NCBI GenBank assembly: GCA_963753195.1
Contig: CAVWBH010000001.1
Span: 248,001-312,000, forward strand
Source of the DNA: Palsa-504 sp963753195
GTDB taxonomy: Bacteria; Actinomycetota; Actinomycetes; Streptosporangiales; Streptosporangiaceae
Reading direction: 5' to 3'
Length of the DNA stretch: 64,000 nucleotides
The notes under the pieces were generated by a model that searched no databases, was not told the DNA's origin, and saw nothing but the letters and a program-made list of their open reading frames with translations. Position 1 is the first letter of the stretch; the number at the start of each line of letters is the position of its first letter. Below, in pieces: positions 54,274 to 61,871 of this stretch. A program made the translations under genes and the position numbers.

Positions 54274-54939
54274 TCAGTCCCGGCCAGCCGGCGGGTAGGC
54301 CAGGCGGTCACGCACAGCCACCACGCCCGGGACATGCCAGACCCGCTGCACGAGGTCGCGACCGAGTTCAGCGGTCCCGGCCACCCCGGACAGGGTCACC
54401 GCGCCGTCCTTGATGGTCACCTTGAATTCCTTCGGGTCGACGAGGAACTCATTCCTCATCACGTCGGTAATCTCCTTGCGGAGGTCAAGATCGGAGCGGT
54501 CGAAGACAGCGAGAACGTCGGCCCGGCTGATGATGCCGATCAGGCGGCCGTTCGCGTCGACCACGGGAAGCCGCTTGACCTTGTGCTGAGACATCAGCCG
54601 GGCGGCGTGCGCCACCGAGTCGCCGGGCGCGGCGGTCACGGGGGAGGGTGTCATCAGGTCGGCTGCGGTTACCCCGCGAGCCTTCTCCTGCTCCCGGTGA
54701 TGAAGCATGCCGGAAATGAACCCGGGCTCGCCGTCGAGGGCCGCCTCCTTGGCCAGCAGGTCGGCTTCGGAGACGACACCGACCAGCCTGCCCGCCTCAT
54801 CGAGGACGGGAAACGCGCTGACCCGCTGCGCGCGGAGGGCGGCGGCCAGCTCCTTGAACGACGCGTCCTCCCTGACCCAGATCACGCGAGTGGTCATGAC
54901 GTCCTTGACCACCGAGATCCCCGGCGGTGGGGCGTTCAC
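54274..54939 (-). CDS. CBS-pair protein with C-terminal BON domain
   Basis: 221 residues from a GTG at 54939 that overlaps the stop of a small membrane protein gene (GTGA). CBS one (about 10-65, VKDVMTTRVIWVREDASFKE), CBS two (about 92-145, AADLMTPSPVTAAPGDSVAH) and BON (about 155-215, FKVTIKDGAVTLSGVAGTAE). Closest in design to the protein at 25.2 kb: both have the SEADLLAKEA/SEADMLAKEA stretch between the CBS units. Likely cytosolic ligand sensor held near the membrane by its coupled partner (inference). Confidence 0.92.
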   Translation of the reverse strand: MNAPPPGISVVKDVMTTRVIWVREDASFKELAAALRAQRVSAFPVLDEAGRLVGVVSEADLLAKEAALDGEPGFISGMLHHREQEKARGVTAADLMTPSPVTAAPGDSVAHAARLMSQHKVKRLPVVDANGRLIGIISRADVLAVFDRSDLDLRKEITDVMRNEFLVDPKEFKVTIKDGAVTLSGVAGTAELGRDLVQRVWHVPGVVAVRDRLAYPPAGRD

Positions 54940-55145
54940 CTCTTGGCCTTTCCCTGCGGCCGCCCGGCGGCGCTGATGGCGGGAGCCAGAGCCAGCCACA
55001 GGGCAATGGTCACCACCATCGAGGTGAGGTACCCGAACGGCCGGATCCCGACTTCCGCGCTGACGATGCCGGCGAAGACCATCAAGAGCCATGCGCTGAC
55101 GAAGAACAGCGGTCCAGCGGCGATGAGCTTGAAGAACGCGTCCAT
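54936..55145 (-). CDS. Small two-helix membrane protein coupled to CBS gene
   Basis: 69 residues from an ATG at 55145 with GGAGG six bases upstream. Two hydrophobic helices (about 8-30 and 40-57) and a basic tail (GRPQGKAKR), so both ends are probably cytoplasmic. The stop overlaps the GTG of the CBS-BON gene. No family recognised. A DosR-like box lies 85 bases upstream, shared with the divergent SRPBCC gene. Confidence 0.75.
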   Translation of the reverse strand: MDAFFKLIAAGPLFFVSAWLLMVFAGIVSAEVGIRPFGYLTSMVVTIALWLALAPAISAAGRPQGKAKR

Positions 55146-55229
55146 GATCGGTACCTCCGTGCTGCAGCCATCATCTCGAGCTTCGTCGGCGGATCGCGGG
55201 CCGGGAAGTGCCGATCGGCCCATGAGGCC

Positions 55230-55245
55230 GGGACCACTGGCCCTT
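55230..55245. promoter_or_regulatory. DosR-like box between membrane/CBS operon and SRPBCC operon
   Basis: GGGACCACTGGCCCTT, a good consensus match, lies 85 bases before the minus-strand membrane protein and 57 bases before the plus-strand SRPBCC gene, so it could drive both. Confidence 0.65.
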
Positions 55246-55301
55246 CGCGCAGCCTGAATGACGAGATCTGCTGGAAACGACCGCTAAAGGAAGGGGCCGT
55301 G

Positions 55302-55958
55302 ATGCCCAAGATCTTGGTCAGGACCATCACCGGCGCGGCTCTGGCCGCCGGGGCCGGGGCGATGGTGTACCCGGTTTTCTTCCGGCGCCGGTGCCTTTCG
55401 TGGGGCGCCACGGCGGAGGAGGTGTCCCGGAAGCTTCCGGGCGATGAACTGCTGACCGACCCTGACATCGTGTCGACCCGGGCCGTCACGATCGACGCTC
55501 CTGCGGGTGCCGTCTGGCCCTGGCTCGTGCAGATGGGCAGCGGGCGCGGCGGCGCCTATACCTATGACTGGATAGAGAACCTGGTCGGCCTGGGCATGCA
55601 CAGCGCCGATGAGATCCTGCCGCAGTTCCAGGACCTCAAGGTCGGGGATGAGCTCCCGCTCGGCCCGAACCGGCCGGTGATGCGCGTCGAGGTCTGCGAC
55701 CCCGAGCGGACGCTCACCATCCGGTTCGCCGACGGCAACTGGGTGTGGATCTTCGCGCTCGCCGCGGCGGACGGCCGCACCAGGCTGATCAGCCGGAACC
55801 GGATCGCCGCCCCGGGCGCCCCGCCGCCGGTCCGCCTGTTCAACCTGCTGGTCATGGAGCCCGGCAGCTTGATCATGGAACGCAAGATGCTGCTGGGCAT
55901 CAAGCAACGCGCCGAACGCCTCGAACAAGGACCACCCGAACGGAGTGCGAAATGCTAA
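55302..55958 (+). CDS. SRPBCC (START-like) domain protein
   Basis: 218 residues from an ATG at 55302; AAAGGAAGGGG lies upstream and a GTG one codon earlier is possible. A short hydrophobic N-terminus (about 8-25, TGAALAAGAGAMVYPVFF) may anchor it. The lipid-binding-like fold follows: TIDAPAGAVWPWLVQMGSGR, YTYDWIENLVGLG, RLISRNRIA and a C-terminal long helix. Family members bind hydrophobic ligands; the ligand is unknown. The stop overlaps the next start by seven bases. Confidence 0.85.
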   Translation: MPKILVRTITGAALAAGAGAMVYPVFFRRRCLSWGATAEEVSRKLPGDELLTDPDIVSTRAVTIDAPAGAVWPWLVQMGSGRGGAYTYDWIENLVGLGMHSADEILPQFQDLKVGDELPLGPNRPVMRVEVCDPERTLTIRFADGNWVWIFALAAADGRTRLISRNRIAAPGAPPPVRLFNLLVMEPGSLIMERKMLLGIKQRAERLEQGPPERSAKC

Positions 55959-56377
55959 AGCATCCGACCGATCACGCAGGCCTCGAGATCCTGTCATTCG
56001 ACAGGTGCCTGGAGTTGCTGGCGACGGTTCCTGTCGGGCGAGTCAGTTTCTTCGCGGACGGCGAGATCGTGGTCTTGCCGGTCAACTTCGCCATGGACCG
56101 CCAGGCCCCGGTCTTCCGCACCGCCCGCGGGTCGAAGTTGTCCGCGGCGCAAGGCCAGGACGTGGTGGCCTTCGAGGCCGACGAATATGACCCGCGAACC
56201 CAGTCCGGATGGAGCGTCCTGGTCAACGGCCGCGCTTATGCCGTGTACGAGGACGACGAAATCGGGCGCCTGGGCCAGCTTGGCGTGAGCCCGTGGGTCA
56301 GCGCCGAGGACCGCTCGTTCTGGATCCGGATCCGGCCCAACTCGATAAGCGGGCGGCAAACGCCAGGGCGAAGCTAA
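55952..56377 (+). CDS. Pyridoxamine 5'-phosphate oxidase-family protein
   Basis: 141 residues. Paralogue of the gene beside dosR: ECLELLATVPVGR-like start (FDRCLELLATVPVGRVSFFA), VVLPVNFAMDRQAPVFRTAR, VVAFEADEYDPRTQSGWSVL and FWIRIRPNSISGR, the FMN/F420 split barrel. It is coupled to the SRPBCC gene by overlap, behind the DosR-like box at 55230. Ligand and substrate unknown; a flavin or F420 reductase-like role is plausible. Confidence 0.88.
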   Translation: MLKHPTDHAGLEILSFDRCLELLATVPVGRVSFFADGEIVVLPVNFAMDRQAPVFRTARGSKLSAAQGQDVVAFEADEYDPRTQSGWSVLVNGRAYAVYEDDEIGRLGQLGVSPWVSAEDRSFWIRIRPNSISGRQTPGRS

Positions 56378-56660
56378 CCTGGCTCGTCCTACCCTCGGCT
56401 GATTACGGGCGTATCGCTGGAGGATGGGCGCCGCCTGCCCGGCGGGGAACTCCCGGGCGGCATACTCACGGGTGTCGCCACGGCGGGCCAGGCTCACCCG
56501 CCCGTTGGCACGGGCGTTACCTACCCACGAGACGGGCCCCTACGGCGCGACCAGCCAGCGTCGCTGTCCGGGTCGGGTACTACCAGCGGAAGTGCCGGAC
56601 GGCCCGCCTGCCAGGTCATAGGTCCCGGGTGTTCCGGTCCCGGCGAGCACGCCGGAGGAC

Positions 56661-56675
56661 GGGACTAACGGCCCT
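56661..56675 (+). promoter_or_regulatory. DosR-like box, distal, upstream of aldehyde dehydrogenase
   Basis: GGGACTAACGGCCCT lies 250 bases before the aldehyde dehydrogenase start. Confidence 0.55.
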
Positions 56676-56773
56676 TTGCGAGTGATGCGCAAGGCAGGAA
56701 AAATGAACAGAGCACCGGCTGGTCACGGAGCACGGCGCCACGTCCGGGAAGCGGGCCGCGACGAGGCCGGCCC

Positions 56774-56809
56774 GCCCGAGTGACGCCGCGCGCCCGAGTG
56801 ACGCCGCGC
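56774..56809. repeat. Tandem 18-bp repeat
   Basis: GCCCGAGTGACGCCGCGC occurs twice head to tail (56774-56791, 56792-56809) and then begins a third time with GCCCG. It abuts the proximal DosR-like box. Confidence 0.8.
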
Positions 56810-56814
56810 GCCCG

Positions 56815-56829
56815 GGGACTTTCGTCCCT
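56815..56829 (+). promoter_or_regulatory. DosR-like box, proximal, upstream of aldehyde dehydrogenase
   Basis: GGGACTTTCGTCCCT is strongly symmetrical and close to the mycobacterial core. It lies 95 bases before the aldehyde dehydrogenase start and could also drive the hydrogenase operon by read-through. Confidence 0.7.
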
Positions 56830-56924
56830 GCATCCTCGGGCGTTCGGCTCTGCCTTTCCGGCTGTTGTCTGGGTGACGTGGGATAAAAGGCCGCAAGGTA
56901 CGGCCGGGACGAACGGAGTGCGCC

Positions 56925-58475
56925 ATGAGCGTCACAACTGCGTCACGGGCACGGGTCTACCAGGCACCCGGGCATGTCGACAGCCCGGTAGAGGTCAAGC
57001 CCCGCTACGAGAACTTCATCGGCGGGCACTGGGTGGCACCGGTGCAGGGACAGTACATGAAGGACCTGTCACCCGCGAACGCCCGGCAGTTTACTGAGGT
57101 ACCGCGATCGACCAAGGAAGATGTCGAGCTCGCCCTCGACGCCGCCCACGCGGCTAAGGACGCATGGGGCGAGACGTCGCTCACCGAGCGCGCCAGGATC
57201 CTCAACCGGATCGCGGACGTCATCGAAGAGCACACCGAGATGCTGGCCGTCGCTGAGAGCTGGGACAACGGCAAGCCCGTCCGGGAGACGCTGGCCGCGG
57301 ACATCCCGCTGGCCGCCGATCACTTCCGTTACTTCGCCGGGGAGACCCGCGCGCTGACCGGCACGAGCACGGAGATCGACAAGGACACCATGGCCTACCA
57401 CTTCCACGAGCCGCTCGGCGTGGTCGGCCAGATCATCCCGTTCAACTTCCCGCTGCTGATGGCCGCGTGGAAGCTGGCGCCCGCCCTGGCCGGCGGCAAC
57501 TGCACCGTGATCAAGCCGGCCTCGTCGACGCCTTGGTCGATCCTCAAGCTGGCCGAGCTGCTCGGTGACGTCGTGCCGCCGGGCGTGCTCAACATCGTGA
57601 CCGGGCCGGGCGCCGAGATCGGCAAGGCGCTGGCCACCAGCAAGCGGATCGCAAAGATCGCGTTCACCGGTGAGACGGTGACCGGCCGGCTGATCATGCA
57701 GTACGCGGCGGAGAACCTGATCCCGTCCACCGTCGAGCTGGGCGGCAAGTCGCCGAACGTGTTCTTCGCGGACGTCATGGACGCCGACGACGCGTTCCTG
57801 AACAAGGCGGTCGAGGGACTGGTGCTCTACGCCTTCAACAAGGGCGAGGTGTGCACCTGCCCGTCCCGGGCGCTGATCCAGGAATCGATCTATGACGAGT
57901 TCATGGACCTCTGCCTGAAGCGGATCGGCGAGATCAGGCAGGGCAACCCGCTCGACCTCAGCACCCAGATGGGCCCGCAGAACTCCAAGCAGCAGCTCGA
58001 CAAGATCATGTCCTACGTCGACATCGGCCTGGCCGAAGGCGCCGAGCTGCTGATCGGCGGCAAGCAGCCTGAGCTCAGCGGCGAGCTGGCGGACGGCTAC
58101 TTCTTCGAGCCGACCGTGCTCAAGGGCCACAACAAGATGCGGGTCTTCCAGGAAGAGATCTTCGGTCCGGTGCTGGCCGTGACCACGTTCCGGGACGAGG
58201 CCGAGGCACTCGATATCGCCAACGACAGCCCGTACGGGCTGGGCGCGGGCGTGTGGACCCGCAACGGCAACCTGGCCTACCGGATGGGCCGGGCCATCAA
58301 GGCCGGCCGGGTGTGGACCAACTGCTACCACCAGTACCCGGCAGGCGCGGCCTTCGGCGGGTACAAGATGTCCGGCGTGGGCCGGGAACTGTACCGTGAG
58401 ACTCTCACCGAGCACTACTCGCAGACCAAGAGCCTGCTGGTCAGCTACAGCGATCAGGCTATGGGCCTGTTCTAG
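56925..58475 (+). CDS. NAD-dependent (acet)aldehyde dehydrogenase
   Basis: 516 residues. The catalytic Cys lies in FNKGEVCTCPSRALIQ, a signature of the AldB/ExaC-type acetaldehyde and chloroacetaldehyde dehydrogenases; VVGQIIPFNFPLLMAAWKLA, IAFTGETVTGRLI and TVELGGKSPN are further motifs. It oxidises acetaldehyde or similar aldehydes to the acid with NAD(P)H formation. Two DosR-like boxes precede it. The hydrogenase operon follows after 79 bases; a shared transcript would link NAD(P)H made by this enzyme with the hydrogenase that can consume it. Confidence 0.93.
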   Translation: MSVTTASRARVYQAPGHVDSPVEVKPRYENFIGGHWVAPVQGQYMKDLSPANARQFTEVPRSTKEDVELALDAAHAAKDAWGETSLTERARILNRIADVIEEHTEMLAVAESWDNGKPVRETLAADIPLAADHFRYFAGETRALTGTSTEIDKDTMAYHFHEPLGVVGQIIPFNFPLLMAAWKLAPALAGGNCTVIKPASSTPWSILKLAELLGDVVPPGVLNIVTGPGAEIGKALATSKRIAKIAFTGETVTGRLIMQYAAENLIPSTVELGGKSPNVFFADVMDADDAFLNKAVEGLVLYAFNKGEVCTCPSRALIQESIYDEFMDLCLKRIGEIRQGNPLDLSTQMGPQNSKQQLDKIMSYVDIGLAEGAELLIGGKQPELSGELADGYFFEPTVLKGHNKMRVFQEEIFGPVLAVTTFRDEAEALDIANDSPYGLGAGVWTRNGNLAYRMGRAIKAGRVWTNCYHQYPAGAAFGGYKMSGVGRELYRETLTEHYSQTKSLLVSYSDQAMGLF

Positions 58476-58484
58476 GCTCGCCGC

Positions 58485-58502
58485 GCTGCGGATCACCGCA
58501 GC
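58485..58502 (+). terminator. Intercistronic hairpin between aldehyde dehydrogenase and hydrogenase genes
   Basis: GCTGCGG-ATCA-CCGCAGC forms a perfect seven-pair stem with a four-base loop just before the hydrogenase leader. There is no T-tract, so partial termination or mRNA processing rather than strong termination is more likely. Confidence 0.5.
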
Positions 58503-58520
58503 CAGGGAAGGAGAAATGAC

Positions 58521-58565
58521 ATGACCACGACAGCAACGGCCTGGCGGGGCCGGCGTGCCGGCTGA
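58521..58565 (+). CDS. Possible 14-residue leader peptide of hydrogenase operon
   Basis: A strong AAGGAG site precedes the ATG at 58521 (another ATG at 58516 opens a two-codon frame). The frame MTTTATAWRGRRAG stops at 58563-58565, ten bases inside the hydB-like frame. It could be a coupling leader, or the true N-terminus of hydB cut off by a one-base error. Confidence 0.35.
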   Translation: MTTTATAWRGRRAG

Positions 58566-59700
58566 CGAGGTCGCAATGGCGCCCGCCGAGCAGGTCCTCG
58601 ACGAGGCCGGCCTGGACGGCCTGATCTCCGCCCTCGCGGCGCAGGGTTATCAGGTGATCGGGCCGACCGTCCGGGACAACGCGATCGTCCTGGCCGAGCT
58701 GAACTCGGCGGCCGACCTGCCGGCGGGCTACGGGGTGGACGTCGGCCCGGGGCACTACCGGCTGCGCCGCCGTGACGACCGGTCGATGTTCGCCCACTCC
58801 GCCGGGCCGCAGTCCTGGAAGCAGTTCCTGCATCCGGCCCGGCGGCGGCTGTGGTCCGCCCCGGCGGACGGGCCGTTCGAACCGGATATCGAGGAGGCGC
58901 CGCGGTACGCCTTCATCGGGGTGCGCGGCTGCGACCTGGCCGCCATCCAGACCCTGGGCCGGGTACTCGGCGGCGGGGCCAGCCCCGACGGCTCATTCCA
59001 GCGCCGCCGCCAGCACCTGTTCATCGTCGCGGTGAACTGCACCGAGCCGGGCGGGGTCTGCTTCTGCGCCTCGATGGGCACCGGCCCCGGGGCTGGCCCC
59101 GGGTACGACCTGGCCCTCACCGAGCGCGCCGAGGACGGCCGGCACATCTTCGTCGTCGACGTGGGCAGCGCCGAGGGCGCGCAGGTACTCGCCCGGGTGC
59201 CGCACGGCCCGGCTGACCCGGCCGCGGTGAGCGAAGCGCGCCAGGTCGTGGCCGACGCGGCCGGCCGCATGGGCCGTGAGATGCCCGCCACCGACCTGCG
59301 CGACCTGCTGCGCGCCTCACGCGACTCCGACCAGTGGGAAGAAGTCGCCCAGCGCTGCCTGACCTGCGGGAACTGCACCATGGCCTGCCCGACGTGCTTC
59401 TGCACCAGCACCGAGGACGTGACCGACCTGACCGGCGATCATGCCGAGCGGTGGCAGCACTGGGCGTCCTGCTTCGAGCTCGATTTCTCCTACCTGCACG
59501 GCGGCAGCGTGCGCCAGTCCGGGGCCAGCCGGTACCGGCAGTGGATCACCCACAAGCTGGGCACCTGGCATGATCAGTTCGGCACGTCCGGATGTGTCGG
59601 CTGCGGGAGGTGCATCGCCTGGTGCCCGGTCGGCATCGACATCACCGAGGAGATGACCGCCCTGGCGCGCGACGCCGGCCAGGCCGGGACGGGGGAGTGA
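58555..59700 (+). CDS. hydB: Group 3b-type hydrogenase beta (iron-sulfur) subunit
   Basis: 381 residues from a GTG at 58555 with no ribosome site of its own; an ATG at 58576 is an alternative. Two ferredoxin-like cluster motifs lie near the C-terminus, CLTCGNCTMACPTCFC (about 272-287) and CVGCGRCIAWCPV (about 346-358), and the N-terminal two thirds (VRGCDLAAIQTLGRVL, VNCTEPGGVCFCASMGTGPG) match the sulfhydrogenase beta / anaerobic sulfite reductase A family. It passes electrons between the hydrogenase small subunit and the flavin subunit. First structural gene of the operon. Confidence 0.9.
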   Translation: MPADEVAMAPAEQVLDEAGLDGLISALAAQGYQVIGPTVRDNAIVLAELNSAADLPAGYGVDVGPGHYRLRRRDDRSMFAHSAGPQSWKQFLHPARRRLWSAPADGPFEPDIEEAPRYAFIGVRGCDLAAIQTLGRVLGGGASPDGSFQRRRQHLFIVAVNCTEPGGVCFCASMGTGPGAGPGYDLALTERAEDGRHIFVVDVGSAEGAQVLARVPHGPADPAAVSEARQVVADAAGRMGREMPATDLRDLLRASRDSDQWEEVAQRCLTCGNCTMACPTCFCTSTEDVTDLTGDHAERWQHWASCFELDFSYLHGGSVRQSGASRYRQWITHKLGTWHDQFGTSGCVGCGRCIAWCPVGIDITEEMTALARDAGQAGTGE

Positions 59701-59702
59701 CG

Positions 59703-60179
59703 ATGACCGGTGCGGACCTCAGGACCCTGCCGCTGCTGGAGAGGCTGTCGCCTGGCGAGCGCGACCAGGTGCTCAGCACGGCGAGCGAGGTCACCTACCG
59801 GGCCGGCCAGCGGCTGTTCCTGGCCGATCAGCCTGCACAGGGGTGCTGGATCATTCGCTCCGGGCACGTGGCCCTCGACCTGCCGGTTCCCGGCCGCGGC
59901 GAGGTGGTGGTCCAGACCGTCGGCGCCGACGACGTGGTGGGATGGTCCTGGCTCATCCCGCCCTGCCAATGGCAGTTCGGCGCCCGGGCCGTCGACGACG
60001 TCACCGCCGTCCGGCTCGACACCGCCCGGCTGAAGGCCATGGCCGACCAGGATCCCGCGCTCGGGTACGCGCTGGTCCTGACCCTGTTCCAGGCGGTCAC
60101 CCACCGGCTGCAGGCCACCCGGGCGCGGCTGCTCAACCTGTACGACAACCCGGGCGCCACCCGCGGGGAGGGGCGATGA
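59703..60179 (+). CDS. Cyclic nucleotide-binding-domain protein within hydrogenase operon
   Basis: 158 residues from the ATG at 59703, two bases after the hydB stop. A cNMP-binding fold fills the protein: LLERLSPGERDQVLSTASEV, GQRLFLADQPAQGCWIIRSG and DVVGWSWLIPPCQWQFGARA. There is no helix-turn-helix, so it is not a DNA-binding CRP. The PBC-type RA signature is only partly kept (ARAV), so ligand binding is uncertain. Its stop and the next ATG overlap (ATGA). Being between beta and gamma subunits suggests a regulatory subunit of the enzyme, by context. Confidence 0.85.
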   Translation: MTGADLRTLPLLERLSPGERDQVLSTASEVTYRAGQRLFLADQPAQGCWIIRSGHVALDLPVPGRGEVVVQTVGADDVVGWSWLIPPCQWQFGARAVDDVTAVRLDTARLKAMADQDPALGYALVLTLFQAVTHRLQATRARLLNLYDNPGATRGEGR

Positions 60180-61045
60180 GCACGGCGGCCATGCCGCAGG
60201 CCGGCCGGTCGCAGGCGGCCTACGAGCCGATGGTCCCCGAGGCCTACGAGGTCGCCGCGCGGGTGCCGGAGACCGACGACTGCGCCACGCTGCGGCTGCG
60301 GCCGCTCGCCGCGCCGCTGCCAGGACCGCGCCCGGGCCAGTTCATGATGCTGTACGCCTTCGGCGTGGGGGAGGTGGCGATATCGCTCAGCGGCCTGCCG
60401 GAGCGCGGCGACGGCGTGCTGGTGCACACGATCCGCGACGTCGGCGCGGTCAGCGGCGCGCTGCACCGGGCCGGGCCCGGCACCGTGCTCGGGGTGCGCG
60501 GCCCGTTCGGCACCGGCTGGGAGCTTGAATCGGCGGCCGGCCATGACGTGGTGATCGTGGCCGGCGGTGTCGGCCTGGCCCCGCTACGCCCGGTCATCGT
60601 GGCCGCCCTGGCGCAGCGTTCCCGCTACCGGCGGGTGGTGGTGATCTCCGGCGCACGTTCCCCGGCCGATTTCCTGTTCGGGCGCGAGCAGCAGGAGTGG
60701 GCCGGGCTGGAGGCGATCGAGCTGCACCGCACGATCGACGTTGTCGCTTCTGGCTGGGGCAATGAGGTCGGCTTCGTCACCGAGCCGCTGGCCAGGATGC
60801 GGTTGGACCCGGCCCGCACCCACGCTTTCATTTGCGGGCCGGAGGTGATGATGCGCTTCTGCGCCCAGACTCTGATCCGTAAGGGGGTACCGCCCAGCGC
60901 GATCCGGGTGTCGCTGGAACGGGACATGAAATGCGGCATCGGCCTGTGCGGGCACTGCCAACTCGGCGAGCTGCTGGTCTGCCGGGACGGCCCGGTCGTC
61001 GGTTACGACGTGGCCGAACCGCTGCTGAGCGTACGGGAGCTATGA
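60176..61045 (+). CDS. hydG: Group 3b-type hydrogenase gamma (FAD/NAD(P)-binding) subunit
   Basis: 289 residues. A ferredoxin-reductase FAD domain (about 20-115, with PGQFMMLYAFGVGEVAISLS), an NAD-binding domain (about 118-230, VVIVAGGVGLAPLRPVI, then FICGPEVMMRF) and a C-terminal 2Fe-2S motif (MKCGIGLCGHCQLGELLVC, cysteines spaced like the DHOD electron-transfer subunit). It exchanges electrons with NAD(P)H. Start overlaps the upstream stop; one base separates its stop and the next ATG. Confidence 0.92.
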   Translation: MSTAAMPQAGRSQAAYEPMVPEAYEVAARVPETDDCATLRLRPLAAPLPGPRPGQFMMLYAFGVGEVAISLSGLPERGDGVLVHTIRDVGAVSGALHRAGPGTVLGVRGPFGTGWELESAAGHDVVIVAGGVGLAPLRPVIVAALAQRSRYRRVVVISGARSPADFLFGREQQEWAGLEAIELHRTIDVVASGWGNEVGFVTEPLARMRLDPARTHAFICGPEVMMRFCAQTLIRKGVPPSAIRVSLERDMKCGIGLCGHCQLGELLVCRDGPVVGYDVAEPLLSVREL

Positions 61046-61046
61046 C

Positions 61047-61871
61047 ATGACGGCCCAGCCCACCCTCGCGGTATGGAAGTTCGCGTCCTGCGACGGCTGC
61101 CAGCTCACCCTGCTCGACTGCGAGGACGAGCTGCTGGCCCTGGCCGGCCAGGTGAAAATCGCCCACTTCCTGGAGGCGTCCAGCGCGGCCGCCGAGGGCC
61201 CGTACGACGTGTCGATCGTCGAGGGATCCATCACGACCGCCCGGGACGCCGAGCGCATCCGCCAGATCAGGGAGCAGTCCCGGATCCTGGTCGCCATCGG
61301 GGCCTGCGCCGTAGCGGGCGGCATCCAGGCCCTGCGCAACTTCGCGGACGTCACGGAATTCACCTCGGTGGTGTACGCCAGCCCCGAGTACATCTCCACT
61401 CTGGCCACCTCGACCCCGGCGTCCGCGCACGTGAAGGTCGACTTCGAGCTGCGCGGCTGCCCGATCGACCGCGGCCAGCTGCTGGACACGATCACCGCCC
61501 TGCTGGTCGGCCGGGCGCCGGCCCTGCCGAACGCCAGCGTCTGCACCGAGTGCAAGCGCCGCGGCACCACCTGCGTGATGGTGGCCGAGGGTACGCCCTG
61601 CCTGGGCCCGGTGACCCAGGCAGGCTGCGGCGCGATCTGCCCGGCGCATCACCGCGGCTGCTACGGCTGCTTCGGCCCGATGGGCTCGCCGAACGTCCCG
61701 GCGCTGATCCCGTTCCTGCGGCGCGGCGGCATGTCCGACGGCGAGGTCGGCCGCGCGTTCGCCACCTTCAACGTGGCGGCGCCCGGCTTCGCGGCGGGCC
61801 TCAACGTGGCGCAGGACGGGAACGACGCCGCGGCAGACGGCGGGGCGGAAGACGGGGGAGAGCCGCGATGA
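61047..61871 (+). CDS. hydD: Group 3b-type hydrogenase delta (small) subunit
   Basis: 274 residues. The proximal cluster ligands are in SCDGCQ (Cys15, Cys18), GACAVAGG and ELRGCP; further cysteines lie in CTECKRRG and HRGCYGCFGP. No twin-arginine signal is present, so the enzyme is cytoplasmic. The 25 C-terminal residues are low complexity (Asp, Gly, Ala). It carries electrons from the NiFe site to the beta subunit. ATG at 61047; the stop overlaps the large-subunit ATG. Confidence 0.93.
   Translation: MTAQPTLAVWKFASCDGCQLTLLDCEDELLALAGQVKIAHFLEASSAAAEGPYDVSIVEGSITTARDAERIRQIREQSRILVAIGACAVAGGIQALRNFADVTEFTSVVYASPEYISTLATSTPASAHVKVDFELRGCPIDRGQLLDTITALLVGRAPALPNASVCTECKRRGTTCVMVAEGTPCLGPVTQAGCGAICPAHHRGCYGCFGPMGSPNVPALIPFLRRGGMSDGEVGRAFATFNVAAPGFAAGLNVAQDGNDAAADGGAEDGGEPR

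Larger units (their letters stand above)
56378..56924. other. Intergenic region before aldehyde dehydrogenase with two DosR-like boxes
   Basis: About 550 bases without a supported gene. It holds DosR-like boxes at 56661-56675 and 56815-56829 and a tandem 18-bp repeat, GCCCGAGTGACGCCGCGC, at 56774-56791 and 56792-56809. Confidence 0.6.

Noticed and set aside
56774..56809. Start of a CRISPR or larger repeat array
   Set aside because: The units are directly adjacent with no spacers and there are only two copies.
61073..61867. Frame through the hydrogenase small subunit joined to the large subunit frame
   Set aside because: Not a fusion protein: the part before 61868 is an out-of-frame reading of the small subunit, which has its own intact frame and stop.
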